64,000 bases of DNA, from positions 1-64,000 of the forward strand of contig NZ_FPAP01000009.1 of the NCBI RefSeq assembly GCF_900116415.1. Direction: 5' to 3'. Position numbers and translations under genes: made by a program. This stretch comes from Chryseobacterium formosense (GTDB lineage Bacteria; Bacteroidota; Bacteroidia; Flavobacteriales; Weeksellaceae). The notes below the pieces were generated by a model. The model was given only the letters and a program-made list of their open reading frames with translations. It was not told the origin of the DNA and did no database searches. Every line of letters begins with the position of its first letter. Position 1 is the stretch's first letter. Positions 15,983 through 24,343 of this stretch are shown here, in pieces.

Positions 15983-18124
15983 ATGAAACTACATCAATTT
16001 TCTTTATTAATGGTAGTTTTGGGTGGTACAGCTTTGGCGCAAACCCAGAAATTTACCATGGCTGAAGCAGTAAATGGTACAAGAACCAATCTTGCTGTGA
16101 AAAATATTTCACAGTTCTCATGGTCGGACGATGGCAAATCTTACATTCATGGGGTAAAAGGAGGTTATCTGATCACCGATATTAAAACCAATAAGCAGGA
16201 TACGTTGATCTCCCTTACACAGGTAAACAAAAATTTTGCAGATAACAAGCTGAAAGGACTTCCTCCTGTAAAGTTTACGACCAATTCTGATGCCTATTTT
16301 ACAGCTAATAATCAAATGTATTGGTTAGAAAAATCGGGTAGTGACTGGAAAGTGAAACGTTCAGTAGTTCTTGGAGATCGTTCTGAAAATGTAAAAACTT
16401 TAGCGGATAATCAGACTTTGGTGTACACGAGAGGTAATAATCTGTTTATTAATAAAAACGGAAAAGAAGTTGCGGTAACAAATGATACCAATGAAAATAT
16501 TCTCAACGGAGCTTCTAATGTTCACCGAAACGAATTCGGAATCGATACGGGAATTTTCCCTTCTCCCAATTCTGAAAATATAGCGTTCTACAGAATGGAT
16601 CAGACCATGGTTGCAGATTACCCGATTATTGACTGGTCTGTAACGCCTGCTGTAAATACCAATATAAAATATCCGATGGCAGGAAAAACTTCTCATGAGG
16701 TGACTTTGGGTGTTTATAATATCAAAAACCAGTCAACGACTTTCCTGAAAATTGAAGGCGAAAAAGATCAGTATTTAACTGCGGTTACATGGAGTCCTGA
16801 TTCTAAATTCATCTTTGTGGGTGTTTTAAACAGAGGTCAGAATCATTTAAGAATGAATAAGTATGATGCTGTTACAGGAAATTTCATCAATACATTATTC
16901 GAAGAAACAAGTGATAAATATGTGGAGCCTCAACATCCGTTGGTATTTTTCCCGAATTCAAATACAGATTTCATCTGGCAAAGTCAGAGAACGGGCTACA
17001 ACCATTTGTTCCATTATAGCTTAGAAAAAGGTCTTATCGCTCAGATTACAAAAGGGGAGTGGTTGGTAACCGATATTTTAGGTTTTAATGAAAATAAAAA
17101 AGAGATTTATTACGCTTCTACACAGGAAAGTCCTACCGAAAGACATTTATACAGAATCAACTGGAATACTTTCAAGACACAAAGATTAGATAATGCAGAA
17201 GGAATGCATTCAGGAATATTGAGCAATGACGGTAATTATTTATATGACACTTACAGCAACGCAACAATGCCAAGAGTTGCAGATATTCTTAATACAACCA
17301 CTTTAAAAGCTACAAATCTTCTAAAATCTGAAAACCCACTAAAGAATTACCTTCGTCCGGAAGTAAAGAGCATCAACCTGAAAGCTGATGACGGAACTTT
17401 ATTGTACGGTAAGATTATTCTTCCGACCAATTTTGATCCTAATAAAAAATATCCTGCGATTGTTTATTTATACAACGGGCCGCATTTACAGCTTATAACC
17501 AATTCTTTCCCGGCTTCAGGAAACCTATGGTATGAATATATGGCTCAGAACGGTTATATCATTTTTACCATGGATGGAAGAGGTTCTGCAAACCGTGGAC
17601 TTAAATTTGAGCAGGCTGTTTTCAGAAACTTGGGAACAACGGAAATGAACGATCAGATGAAAGGAGTTGATTATCTGAAATCGCTTCCTTATGTAGATTC
17701 AGAAAGAATGGGTATTCACGGCTGGAGTTTCGGTGGATTTATGACGACAAGCTTCATGCTTCGTCAACCAGATGTTTTCAAAGTTGGTGTTGCAGGTGGT
17801 CCGGTAATCGACTGGAGCATGTACGAAATTATGTACGGCGAAAGATATATGGATTCTCCACAGGAAAATCCTCAAGGATATGCGACATCAAATCTTCTGG
17901 ATAAAGTTCAGAACTTAAAAGGAAAATTACTGATGATTCATGGTGCGCAGGATGATGTGGTTGTTTGGCAGCATTCGATGAAGTTCATTAAGTCTGCAGT
18001 TGACCACGGCATTCAGATGGATTATTTTGTTTATCCGGGACATCCGCACAATGTAATCGGAAAAGACAGAGTGCATCTGATGCAGAAAGTCACCGACTAT
18101 TTTGATTTGTATCTAAAGAAATAA
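15983..18124 (+). CDS. S9B family dipeptidyl-peptidase IV
   Basis: 713 aa, exported serine exopeptidase that removes X-Pro or X-Ala dipeptides from peptides in the periplasm. Signal peptide 1-19 (ends ALAQ). Residues ~30-450 form the DPP IV N-terminal beta-propeller. The C-terminal alpha/beta-hydrolase domain has the nucleophile Ser at about 581 (GWSFGGFM), Asp at about 657 (HGAQDDVVVWQHS) and His at about 687-689 (VYPGHPHNV). The propeller contains EFGIDTGIFPSPNSENIAFYRMDQ; the HRNEFGI segment lies where family members place the Glu residues that grip the substrate amino-terminus. Monocistronic, with its own promoter and terminator. Works with the M1 aminopeptidase of this window in peptide use (inference). 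Confidence 0.92.
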   Translation: MKLHQFSLLMVVLGGTALAQTQKFTMAEAVNGTRTNLAVKNISQFSWSDDGKSYIHGVKGGYLITDIKTNKQDTLISLTQVNKNFADNKLKGLPPVKFTTNSDAYFTANNQMYWLEKSGSDWKVKRSVVLGDRSENVKTLADNQTLVYTRGNNLFINKNGKEVAVTNDTNENILNGASNVHRNEFGIDTGIFPSPNSENIAFYRMDQTMVADYPIIDWSVTPAVNTNIKYPMAGKTSHEVTLGVYNIKNQSTTFLKIEGEKDQYLTAVTWSPDSKFIFVGVLNRGQNHLRMNKYDAVTGNFINTLFEETSDKYVEPQHPLVFFPNSNTDFIWQSQRTGYNHLFHYSLEKGLIAQITKGEWLVTDILGFNENKKEIYYASTQESPTERHLYRINWNTFKTQRLDNAEGMHSGILSNDGNYLYDTYSNATMPRVADILNTTTLKATNLLKSENPLKNYLRPEVKSINLKADDGTLLYGKIILPTNFDPNKKYPAIVYLYNGPHLQLITNSFPASGNLWYEYMAQNGYIIFTMDGRGSANRGLKFEQAVFRNLGTTEMNDQMKGVDYLKSLPYVDSERMGIHGWSFGGFMTTSFMLRQPDVFKVGVAGGPVIDWSMYEIMYGERYMDSPQENPQGYATSNLLDKVQNLKGKLLMIHGAQDDVVVWQHSMKFIKSAVDHGIQMDYFVYPGHPHNVIGKDRVHLMQKVTDYFDLYLKK

Positions 18125-18128
18125 TAAC

Positions 18129-18160
18129 AAAATCCAGTCTAATTTTAGACTGGATTTTTT
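18129..18160 (+). terminator. terminator of the DPP IV gene
   Basis: AAAATCCAGTCTAA (18129-18142) pairs with TTAGACTGGATTTT (18145-18158), followed by Ts. Confidence 0.9.
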
Positions 18161-18185
18161 GTTTGATTAAAGTTTTATCAATAAA

Positions 18186-18312
18186 GTTGGGCTTTAGCCC
18201 AACTACACAATCATTATCCAATTTAGGATTTAGCCAAAACTTATTATAGATTTCGGCTAAAGCCATTTGAGATCTCTTTAAAGTAAAACGGGCTAAAGCC
18301 CGTTCCTATTGA
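18186..18312. repeat. head-to-head pair of palindromic 'GGGCTAAAGCCC' elements
   Basis: Left half: GTTGGGCT-TT-AGCCCAAC (18186-18203), a perfect 8-bp hairpin, then GGATTTAGCCAAAA. Right half: TTTCGGCTAAAGCC (18251 on) and AACGGGCTAAAGCCCGTT (18287-18304) followed by CCTATTGA. The two halves are roughly mirror images. The right half recurs at 62051-62110, where 26 bases (18287-18312 and 62085-62110) are identical. Confidence 0.75.
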
Positions 18313-18360
18313 ATCTAAAAATCTGCGTCATCAGCAAAATCTGAGAGTCAAAAAAAGATA

Positions 18361-19833
18361 TTATTCCGGAATCCAAACACTCACATTTCCTGCAGGAACA
18401 GGAAAATCTGCCCATCCGTCTTCTCTGATTATCACTTTTTCTTCAGACCGTCCCAATACATCATAAAATGTTTTTCCGATATATTTTTCACCCATTTCCA
18501 TAGGCTTTGTGTAAGCGTCTTTATTGCTCAAAACAACTGCGCAGCCATCATGTTCATCATCTCCTTCACGTACCCAACCCAAACAATTGGCATCTTCGAA
18601 ATAATCTCTTTGGATTCCGTAAGCATTTTCTTTACGTGCTTTTAGAAGTTCTTCAATACCATCTACTTTATCAAGAAAAATTTCCTGCTCGTTTCCTTCA
18701 CGGTCATTATCCTTATAATGTGCTCCGTACAAATCAGGATAAAAAATACACGGATAACCTTTTTCTCTTAATAAAATCAGTGCATATGCAATTGGTTTAA
18801 ACCATGCTTCAACAGGAGCTTCCAAGTCCTGCAGCGGTTGTGTATCGTGATTATCAACAAGGCTTACCGAATGTAGCGGATCAGCTTCCGTCAAAGTTTC
18901 AGCTAAAATATTTCGCAAATCATAAGAGTCGCCTTCTTTGGATGCCGTATGAAAATTATTCTGAAGTGAACTGTCAAAAAGACTCATGCAGCCTTCTGTG
19001 GCTTCAATATATTTTTGCAGTAAATTCAAATATCCTGGAGCCCAATATTCTCCAACCGCAAAGATGTTTTTCCCTGAATTGGAACGAAGTAAAGTAAGCC
19101 ATTCTTTATAAAAATCAAAAGAAATATGTTTTAGAGCGTCTAATCTCACGCCGTCAAAATCGGTTTCATCAAAATACCATTTTGCCCAATTATTGAGTTC
19201 TTCCCGAACGTGCGGATTTCTATGCTCAATATCGTTAAACATAAGATAATCATAATTTCCTTTCTCGTCATCGATCATTTCTTCCCAGTCATCACCGTAT
19301 TCCGATTTGATTTTATAGATGTGCGAATCTCTTCCTTCGGCATAATCTACACCGCTGAAACAGGTGAAATTCCATTCAAATTCAGAATATTTTTTACCTC
19401 TTCCGGGAAATGTAAATTTGGTATAAGATTCAATTTCAATAACATCAGAAATCACTTTTTCACGGTTGTTTTCGTCAACTTTTACTGCTTTGAATTTTTC
19501 AAGCTCGTCGCCACCGGCTTTATGTCCTAAAACAACATCCACAATAACCTGAATATTTTTCTCTTTTAAGGCTCGAATGGCATTTATATAATTTTCTTTG
19601 GTTCCGTATTTTGTAGAAACAGAATTTTTTTGTTCAAATTCTCCAAGGTCGAAAAGATCATATGCGTCATAGCCGATAGAATTCTCTCCATCTGTACCTT
19701 TGTAAGCCGGGGGAAACCAAACTGAGGTAATTCCTAAACCGGATAAATATTCTGCCTGTTTTTTAGCGTGGTTCCATAGCTTTCCTTTTCCTTCAGAATA
19801 CCAATGGAAAAATTGTATCATGGTTTGGTTCAT
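18361..19833 (-). CDS. amyA: cytoplasmic alpha-amylase (GH13)
   Basis: Hydrolyses internal alpha-1,4 bonds of starch, glycogen or maltodextrin. 490 aa from ATG 19833, without signal peptide, like the cytoplasmic AmyA group. All GH13 regions are visible: I DVVLGH (99-104), II GVRLDALKH with nucleophile D232, III FAVGEYW with acid/base E262, IV VDNHDT with D330. The C-terminal part has the beta-sandwich domain C. An upstream extension to 19893 overlaps dinB and lacks support. It follows dinB by 43 bp on the same strand, so they may be co-transcribed. It has no SusCD partner nearby, which fits use of internal glycogen (inference). Confidence 0.93.
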   Translation of the reverse strand: MNQTMIQFFHWYSEGKGKLWNHAKKQAEYLSGLGITSVWFPPAYKGTDGENSIGYDAYDLFDLGEFEQKNSVSTKYGTKENYINAIRALKEKNIQVIVDVVLGHKAGGDELEKFKAVKVDENNREKVISDVIEIESYTKFTFPGRGKKYSEFEWNFTCFSGVDYAEGRDSHIYKIKSEYGDDWEEMIDDEKGNYDYLMFNDIEHRNPHVREELNNWAKWYFDETDFDGVRLDALKHISFDFYKEWLTLLRSNSGKNIFAVGEYWAPGYLNLLQKYIEATEGCMSLFDSSLQNNFHTASKEGDSYDLRNILAETLTEADPLHSVSLVDNHDTQPLQDLEAPVEAWFKPIAYALILLREKGYPCIFYPDLYGAHYKDNDREGNEQEIFLDKVDGIEELLKARKENAYGIQRDYFEDANCLGWVREGDDEHDGCAVVLSNKDAYTKPMEMGEKYIGKTFYDVLGRSEEKVIIREDGWADFPVPAGNVSVWIPE

Positions 19834-19876
19834 AATAAAAGTAAATTTTGTGATATCAAGTAGTTTGATTTTATAA

Positions 19877-20968
19877 TTATTCAAAATCCTCAAACGGAAT
19901 TTTAAGCTGTACCGAAATCTGCTTTTTTTCTTCTGTGTTGAGGTGTGATAATGATAGTCCCAATAATCGTACCGCTTTATCGAAAGGGCGGAGTTCCCAA
20001 AGTTTTTTTGCCGTCGTAAAATATTGTTCCGGCGAACTGAAATACTCTTCTTTCGTAAAACTTCTAGTAAATAATGAGAAATCTTTGTACTTAATTTTCA
20101 ACGTTAAAGATCTTCCGAAAATATTGTTCTTTTGCAGTCGGTTGTGGAGTTCTTCGCTCAAATTCTGAAGTTTTTCATTGATCTGCTGTTCATCAAAAAG
20201 ATCTTCAAAAAAAGTACGTTCTACAGCAACACTTTTCTGGATGCGGTGAGGCTTCACTTCCGAAAGATGAATTCCACGGACTACATTATAATAATAAGTG
20301 CCTGATTTCCCGAAAAGTCTCGTTAAATCTTCAAGAGATCTTTTTTTAAGGTCTTTTCCTTTATAAATTGCCAGACTGAACATTTTATTGGCGGTCACTT
20401 TTCCTACCCCGTAAAATTTCTCAATAGGCAACTCTTCAAGAAATTGTTCGGCTTTTTCGGGATGAATGGTTTTTTGTCCGTTCGGTTTATTAATATCTGA
20501 AGCGACTTTTGCTAAAAATTTATTGATCGAAATTCCTGCAGAAGCAGTTAAGCCGGTCTGTTCAAATATTTTCTGGCGGATTTCTTTTGCAATCTGATTG
20601 GCAGATTCAATTCCTTTTTTGTTTTCGGTAACATCGAGATAAGCTTCATCCAAAGAAAGTGGTTCTACCAAGTCGGTATATTCGTGAAAGATCTCACGGA
20701 TTTTTTTTGAAATCTCTTTATATCGTGCAAATCTGGGCGGAACAAAAATCAGATGCGGACATTTTTCTTTGGCTGTCTTACTCGGCATTGCAGAACGAAC
20801 TCCAAATTTTCTCGCTTCATAACTCGCTGCAGAAACCACTCCGCGATGACCACCACCCACGGCAATTGCTTTTCCACGCAAAGCAGGATTGTCATATTGC
20901 TCCACGGAGGCATAAAATGCATCCATATCAACATGAATTATTTTGCGGAGCGGAAACGGAGAATCCAT
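19877..20968 (-). CDS. dinB: DNA polymerase IV (Y family)
   Basis: Error-prone translesion polymerase; cytosolic, acts with the beta clamp. 363 aa. IIHVDMDAFYASVEQ near residue 10-25 holds the first catalytic Asp; VEPLSLDEAYLDVTE (about 99-113) holds the catalytic SLDE pair. Then come two helix-hairpin-helix-like segments (IEKFYGVGKVTANKM) and the little-finger domain. The extreme C-terminus (QLKIPFEDFE) has aromatic/hydrophobic residues that could be a clamp-binding tail. TATCTTTG ends 4 nt before the ATG, suggesting a leaderless message. No LexA box was recognised. Confidence 0.95.
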   Translation of the reverse strand: MDSPFPLRKIIHVDMDAFYASVEQYDNPALRGKAIAVGGGHRGVVSAASYEARKFGVRSAMPSKTAKEKCPHLIFVPPRFARYKEISKKIREIFHEYTDLVEPLSLDEAYLDVTENKKGIESANQIAKEIRQKIFEQTGLTASAGISINKFLAKVASDINKPNGQKTIHPEKAEQFLEELPIEKFYGVGKVTANKMFSLAIYKGKDLKKRSLEDLTRLFGKSGTYYYNVVRGIHLSEVKPHRIQKSVAVERTFFEDLFDEQQINEKLQNLSEELHNRLQKNNIFGRSLTLKIKYKDFSLFTRSFTKEEYFSSPEQYFTTAKKLWELRPFDKAVRLLGLSLSHLNTEEKKQISVQLKIPFEDFE

Positions 20969-20972
20969 ATCA

Positions 20973-20980
20973 CAAAGATA
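20973..20980 (-). promoter_or_regulatory. -7 element of the dinB promoter
   Basis: The minus strand reads TATCTTTG, and its last G is 5 nt before the first base of the ATG (20968). Transcription would start at or in the start codon. Confidence 0.65.
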
Positions 20981-21007
20981 TGGATTCTTAGATTCTTTAG
21001 TCTAACC

Positions 21008-21159
21008 ACAAAAGTCACAAAAGCTTTAGTTCTAATTTAAAGTTGTTAAAGAAAATAATTGAAAGAACACTTAAGTTTTTGAAAATCTTTGATTTTCATG
21101 TTTTGTGAATTTTCTGCTTTCAAAATTTTAAGCTTAAAAAAAACTTTTGTGACTTTTGT
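21008..21159. repeat. inverted repeat ACAAAAGTCACAAAAG
   Basis: ACAAAAGTCACAAAAG (21008-21023) and its exact complement (21144-21159) frame 120 bp of AT-rich DNA that itself holds GAAAATC-TTT-GATTTTC. The frame contains no gene. The size and shape suggest a miniature palindromic element between dinB and the thiol lipoprotein gene. Confidence 0.5.
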
Positions 21160-21222
21160 AGTTTAATTATGAAATTCAATGAATTTTTGTAGGTTTAATC
21201 ACCATAAACCTTAGTCTCAACC

Positions 21223-21738
21223 TCACTTTAAAAGTTTATCGATCGTTGCCTGAATTTCCGGGTCTTCCGGAGAAATTGCGTAATATTTTGCGATGCCCGA
21301 TTTTTGATCAATCACCATATATCTCGGAATCCAGTTGAGGTCGATGTAATTGTTGAAATCGTTTTTCCAACCTTCAGCAAACCAGTAATTTTCTTTTTCT
21401 TTCATGCTGAATCTTTCCAAGCTGCTGTCGAATTTCTCTTTTGATCTTTCTAAAGAAAAGAATACAAAATCAATATTCGGATTGTTTTTCTCTAATTCTT
21501 CAGCTTTAGGTAAAGCTTTAAGGCAATCTCTACACCAACCTGCCCAAAAGTCAATCACCAAAACTTTGCCTTTATGTTGATCTAATATTTCCTGAACGCT
21601 GGTGCTTTTTCCGTTTTCATCTTCCAGCTTTTGATTGAGTGCTTCTTTTGAAAATTCGGTTTTTGAAACCTGAGGAGTTTCCTGTGCACAACCCAAAGTG
21701 AACATGCTCAACATCATGACCGTCATGATCTGCTTCAT
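21223..21738 (-). CDS. TlpA-like thioredoxin-fold lipoprotein
   Basis: 171 aa from ATG 21738. The signal peptide ends in a lipobox (FTLGC, lipidated C17). The thioredoxin domain carries WCRDC (C69, C72) in DFWAGWCRDCLKALP, the pattern of TlpA/ResA thiol oxidoreductases, so reduction of periplasmic disulfides (for example in cytochrome c or other envelope proteins) is likely. No cytochrome genes are nearby. A longer reading to 21765 would include the promoter TAGATTTG (21753-21760) and would remove the lipoprotein signal from the N-terminus, so the shorter start is used. Confidence 0.87.
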   Translation of the reverse strand: MKQIMTVMMLSMFTLGCAQETPQVSKTEFSKEALNQKLEDENGKSTSVQEILDQHKGKVLVIDFWAGWCRDCLKALPKAEELEKNNPNIDFVFFSLERSKEKFDSSLERFSMKEKENYWFAEGWKNDFNNYIDLNWIPRYMVIDQKSGIAKYYAISPEDPEIQATIDKLLK

Positions 21739-21752
21739 ATCTAAATTTTTTA

Positions 21753-21760
21753 CAAATCTA
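21753..21760 (-). promoter_or_regulatory. -7 element of the thiol lipoprotein promoter
   Basis: The minus strand reads TAGATTTG, 14 nt before the ATG at 21738. It decides the start of that gene. Confidence 0.65.
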
Positions 21761-21847
21761 AACATTGAAATGGAATATAGGAATGAAATAATATGAATTG
21801 GCAGAAATTTAAGGATTGAAATAATCTATAAAAGAAAATTCAGCAGC

Positions 21848-21948
21848 TTTGTCATTCTGACGAAGGAAGAATCTAAAAAGTAATTAGAGATTCTTCATTT
21901 CACTTCGTTCCATTCAGAAATCGAAGATTCGACGAAGTCAATGACAAA
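21848..21948. repeat. palindromic intergenic element with TTTGTCATT / AATGACAAA ends
   Basis: Outer arms TTTGTCATT (21848-21856) and AATGACAAA (21940-21948); inner stem GAAGAATCT (21866-21874) / AGATTCTTC (21888-21896). GACGAAGGAAG and CACTTCGTTC add further pairing. It lies just downstream of the lpxK stop and could also act in 3'-end formation. I recall very similar 'GTCATTCTGACGAAGGAAGAATCT' repeats from Bacteroidota; not checked. Confidence 0.65.
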
Positions 21949-21954
21949 CAGAAA

Positions 21955-22983
21955 TTATTTTCTATTCACATAATTCATAATCACCTGATTGAATTCCTCC
22001 TTTCTATCAATCACCACGTTGATTGGCCAGTAATAAACCAGGTCACGCAGATAATCGAAAGTTTTCAGACGAACGTAATCTTTTTCTGTGGTCAGAATTA
22101 ATTTGTACTCGCCCAGTTTTTTATATTCTGCGACAATATTTTTAATGTCAGCATCAGAAAAATTATGATGATCTCTAAACTTCAGATGTTTTACACGCTG
22201 GGAAAATTTAGCCAAATGCGTCAACAACGGTTTGGGGTTGGCAATTCCTGTTATTAATAGAATATCGTAATAATTCAGATTGTTGTCGGGAAGCATTTTA
22301 TCTCTTGTTCCGTAAACATTTTCATCATATCCGATTGATGAGAAAAATACCTTTTGAGATTTTGTCGGACGGATTCTTGAGATGTAATACTGCTTGGTTT
22401 CTTCGGTCAGTTCATCAGGACATTTGCTGACCATGATAATATCGGCACGATTTGCTCCCGCTCTGGATTCTCTTAAATCTCCCGCAGGAAGAAGATGATC
22501 TTTAAAATAAGGATCATTAAAATCGGTCATCAGAATATTAAATCCTGCTTTGATCGCTCTGTGCTGCATCGCATCATCAAGAATCAAAACATCAAGATCC
22601 ATATCATCGATTACTTTTTTGGCTCCGGGAACACGCTCTTCGGAAACAGCGATTACAAAACGGTTTTTAAAACGCTCGAAAAGCTGCATCGCTTCATCAC
22701 CTACAGTTTTGTAATTACTGTCGTAGTTGGTCACATCATATCCTTTCGTTAATCTTCCGTAACCTCTGGAAAGTACCCCTGTTCTGTAATATTTAGACAG
22801 AGATTTTGCGAGATACATTACCATTGGTGATTTTCCGCTTCCGCCCACAGAAAGGTTGCCGACATTGATAATCGGAGTCTTGAATTTCGTAGATTTAAAA
22901 ATTCCCAGATCATACATGGTATTTCGGATGCCCGTAACCATATGATAACCTAAAGAAAAAGGATAGAGATACCATCTTTTCAT
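21955..22983 (-). CDS. lpxK: tetraacyldisaccharide 4'-kinase
   Basis: Phosphorylates the 4' position of the lipid A disaccharide precursor on the inner face of the cytoplasmic membrane; sixth step of lipid A synthesis. 342 aa, normal. The hydrophobic N-terminus (YLYPFSLGYHMVTGIRN) is followed by VGNLSVGGSGKSPMV, the family P-loop (about 41-55), then GVLSRGYGR and GDEAMQLF. DVLILDDAMQHR (about 130-141) is the LpxK equivalent of the usual DDGFQH motif. Promoter TATTTTTG lies 7 nt before the ATG. Divergent from truA. Confidence 0.95.
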   Translation of the reverse strand: MKRWYLYPFSLGYHMVTGIRNTMYDLGIFKSTKFKTPIINVGNLSVGGSGKSPMVMYLAKSLSKYYRTGVLSRGYGRLTKGYDVTNYDSNYKTVGDEAMQLFERFKNRFVIAVSEERVPGAKKVIDDMDLDVLILDDAMQHRAIKAGFNILMTDFNDPYFKDHLLPAGDLRESRAGANRADIIMVSKCPDELTEETKQYYISRIRPTKSQKVFFSSIGYDENVYGTRDKMLPDNNLNYYDILLITGIANPKPLLTHLAKFSQRVKHLKFRDHHNFSDADIKNIVAEYKKLGEYKLILTTEKDYVRLKTFDYLRDLVYYWPINVVIDRKEEFNQVIMNYVNRK

Positions 22984-22990
22984 ACGTTTG

Positions 22991-22998
22991 CAAAAATA
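22991..22998 (-). promoter_or_regulatory. -7 element of the lpxK promoter
   Basis: The minus strand reads TATTTTTG, 7 nt before the ATG at 22983. The -33 is not obvious. Confidence 0.6.
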
Positions 22999-23077
22999 AG
23001 AATTTTCATAGGTTTTAGGAAGCTATTTTGAATGAGTTTTCAACAAAATTCTATATTTTTTTATCATCAAATTAAAG

Positions 23078-23085
23078 TATTTTTG
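23078..23085 (+). promoter_or_regulatory. -7 element upstream of the truA leader
   Basis: TATTTTTG, 13 nt before a 23-codon open frame (ATG 23099) and about 92 nt before truA itself. It suggests a truA transcript with a translated leader. Confidence 0.5.
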
Positions 23086-23098
23086 CAAAAGGTTTAAG

Positions 23099-23170
23099 AT
23101 GCGATTTAAACTGAAATTACTTTATGATTCCGGTCATACTGTAAAAGATTGTTTCATACCATTCAAATAG
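23099..23170 (+). CDS. possible 23-aa leader peptide upstream of truA
   Basis: ATG at 23099 opens a frame of 23 codons ending TAG at 23168-23170, 7 nt before the TTG start of truA. The peptide is MRFKLKLLYDSGHTVKDCFI plus PFK. It lies just behind a good -7 element, while truA has only a TTG start, so translational coupling is plausible. There is no evidence that the peptide is made or conserved. Confidence 0.3.
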   Translation: MRFKLKLLYDSGHTVKDCFIPFK

Positions 23171-23177
23171 TATTATA

Positions 23178-23909
23178 TTGAGATATTTTATTGAGTTTTC
23201 TTACAATGGTAAAAATTATTTTGGCTATCAGATTCAGCCGAAAGATATTTCTGTACAGGAGGAACTGGAAAAAGCGCTTTCAACAATTTTAAGGGAAAAA
23301 ATTAAAACAACCGGAGCAGGACGAACCGATACCGGAGTTCACGCCAAAAAAATGTTTGCCCATTTTGATACCGAGCAGATTCTGAATGACAAACTGGTTC
23401 ATCAGCTCAACAGTTTTTTACCTGCAGATATTGGGATCAAACGAATTTTTCAGGTTAAAGATGATTTTCATGCCCGTTTTGATGCGACCTTCAGAACATA
23501 TGAGTATTATATTTCTTTAGAAAAAAATCCGTTCACTCAGGATTCAGCATGGCAATATTGGAGAAAGCCTTTAGATATTAATAAAATGAATGAAGCCTGT
23601 AAAATTTTATTTGAATATGAAGATTTTACGAGTTTTGCAAAGCTTCACACCGACAACAAAACCAATCTCTGCAAAATGTACAAAGCAGAATGGGAACAGA
23701 ACGGAACTGAATTGAAATTTACCATTTCAGCAAACCGTTTTCTTAGAAATATGGTAAGAGCAATTGTCGGAACGATGGTTGAGGTGGGTTCAGGAAAAAT
23801 TCAGCCAGAAGATGTGAGAAAAGTGATCGAAAACAAAGACCGGAACTCGGCAGGAACTTCTGCTCCGGCTCATGCACTTTTTTTGGTGGATGTTGGGTAT
23901 GAATTTTAA
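23178..23909 (+). CDS. truA: tRNA pseudouridine(38-40) synthase
   Basis: Isomerises uridines 38-40 in the anticodon arm of many tRNAs; cytosolic dimer. 243 aa. The catalytic aspartate is D51 in GAGRTDTGVHA. Other family blocks are the RYFIEFSYNGKNYFGYQ start, FHARFDATFRTYEYYI, and RFLRNMVRAIVGTMVEVG near the C-terminus. The start is TTG at 23178: the frame is closed upstream by TAA at 23142 and holds no ATG, and RYFIEFSYNG is the normal beginning. Divergent from lpxK; followed by a small membrane protein gene. Confidence 0.93.
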   Translation: MRYFIEFSYNGKNYFGYQIQPKDISVQEELEKALSTILREKIKTTGAGRTDTGVHAKKMFAHFDTEQILNDKLVHQLNSFLPADIGIKRIFQVKDDFHARFDATFRTYEYYISLEKNPFTQDSAWQYWRKPLDINKMNEACKILFEYEDFTSFAKLHTDNKTNLCKMYKAEWEQNGTELKFTISANRFLRNMVRAIVGTMVEVGSGKIQPEDVRKVIENKDRNSAGTSAPAHALFLVDVGYEF

Positions 23910-23942
23910 ATAAATGATTAAATTTATACCAAACTAAAAACG

Positions 23943-24284
23943 ATGATGTCAATAATTATTCTTGTGGGAGCTTATCGTTATTATGCGGGTTTGGCTGAAA
24001 GATTCGGCAAAACAAAATGGCATTTCGGTCTTTTGGCGATTGGTCTTTATATAGGTTTTCAGATTTTCTTTATGACTTCGTACGAAGTTTTCATGGTTTT
24101 TAAGAACCCGAATTACCTAAACGAAAATAATTACACAGGTTTTTCAGGAATTAATATTATCAGCTGGTTGTTTGCAATAGCAGGTGTATACGGAATCTAC
24201 AGAGTTCTTGAAAACAGATTTAAAAAAGCAATTACAAAAAATCCGGCTTTGGAAATCGAGGAAATAGGAAATAAGGAATTATAA
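23943..24284 (+). CDS. small membrane protein of unknown function
   Basis: 113 aa that I do not recognise. Three hydrophobic segments are visible: a short one at 1-12, one at about 26-45 (FGLLAIGLYIGFQIFFMTSYEV) and one at about 70-90 (INIISWLFAIAGVYGIYRVL). The tail is charged (RFKKAITKNPALEIEEIGNKEL) and probably cytoplasmic. It begins 33 bp after truA on the same strand and could share its transcript. No link to tRNA modification is implied. Confidence 0.7.
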   Translation: MMSIIILVGAYRYYAGLAERFGKTKWHFGLLAIGLYIGFQIFFMTSYEVFMVFKNPNYLNENNYTGFSGINIISWLFAIAGVYGIYRVLENRFKKAITKNPALEIEEIGNKEL

Positions 24285-24343
24285 ACAAATAATGATGACT
24301 TGATGTTTCAAAGTCGCCATTTTAATTTTTAAGAACTAAAAAC

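Noticed and set aside
21840-21954. Simple terminator for lpxK only
   Set aside because: The nested stems and outer inverted ends span 101 bp with no clear T-run right behind a stem; a palindromic repeat explains more, although 3'-end function remains possible.
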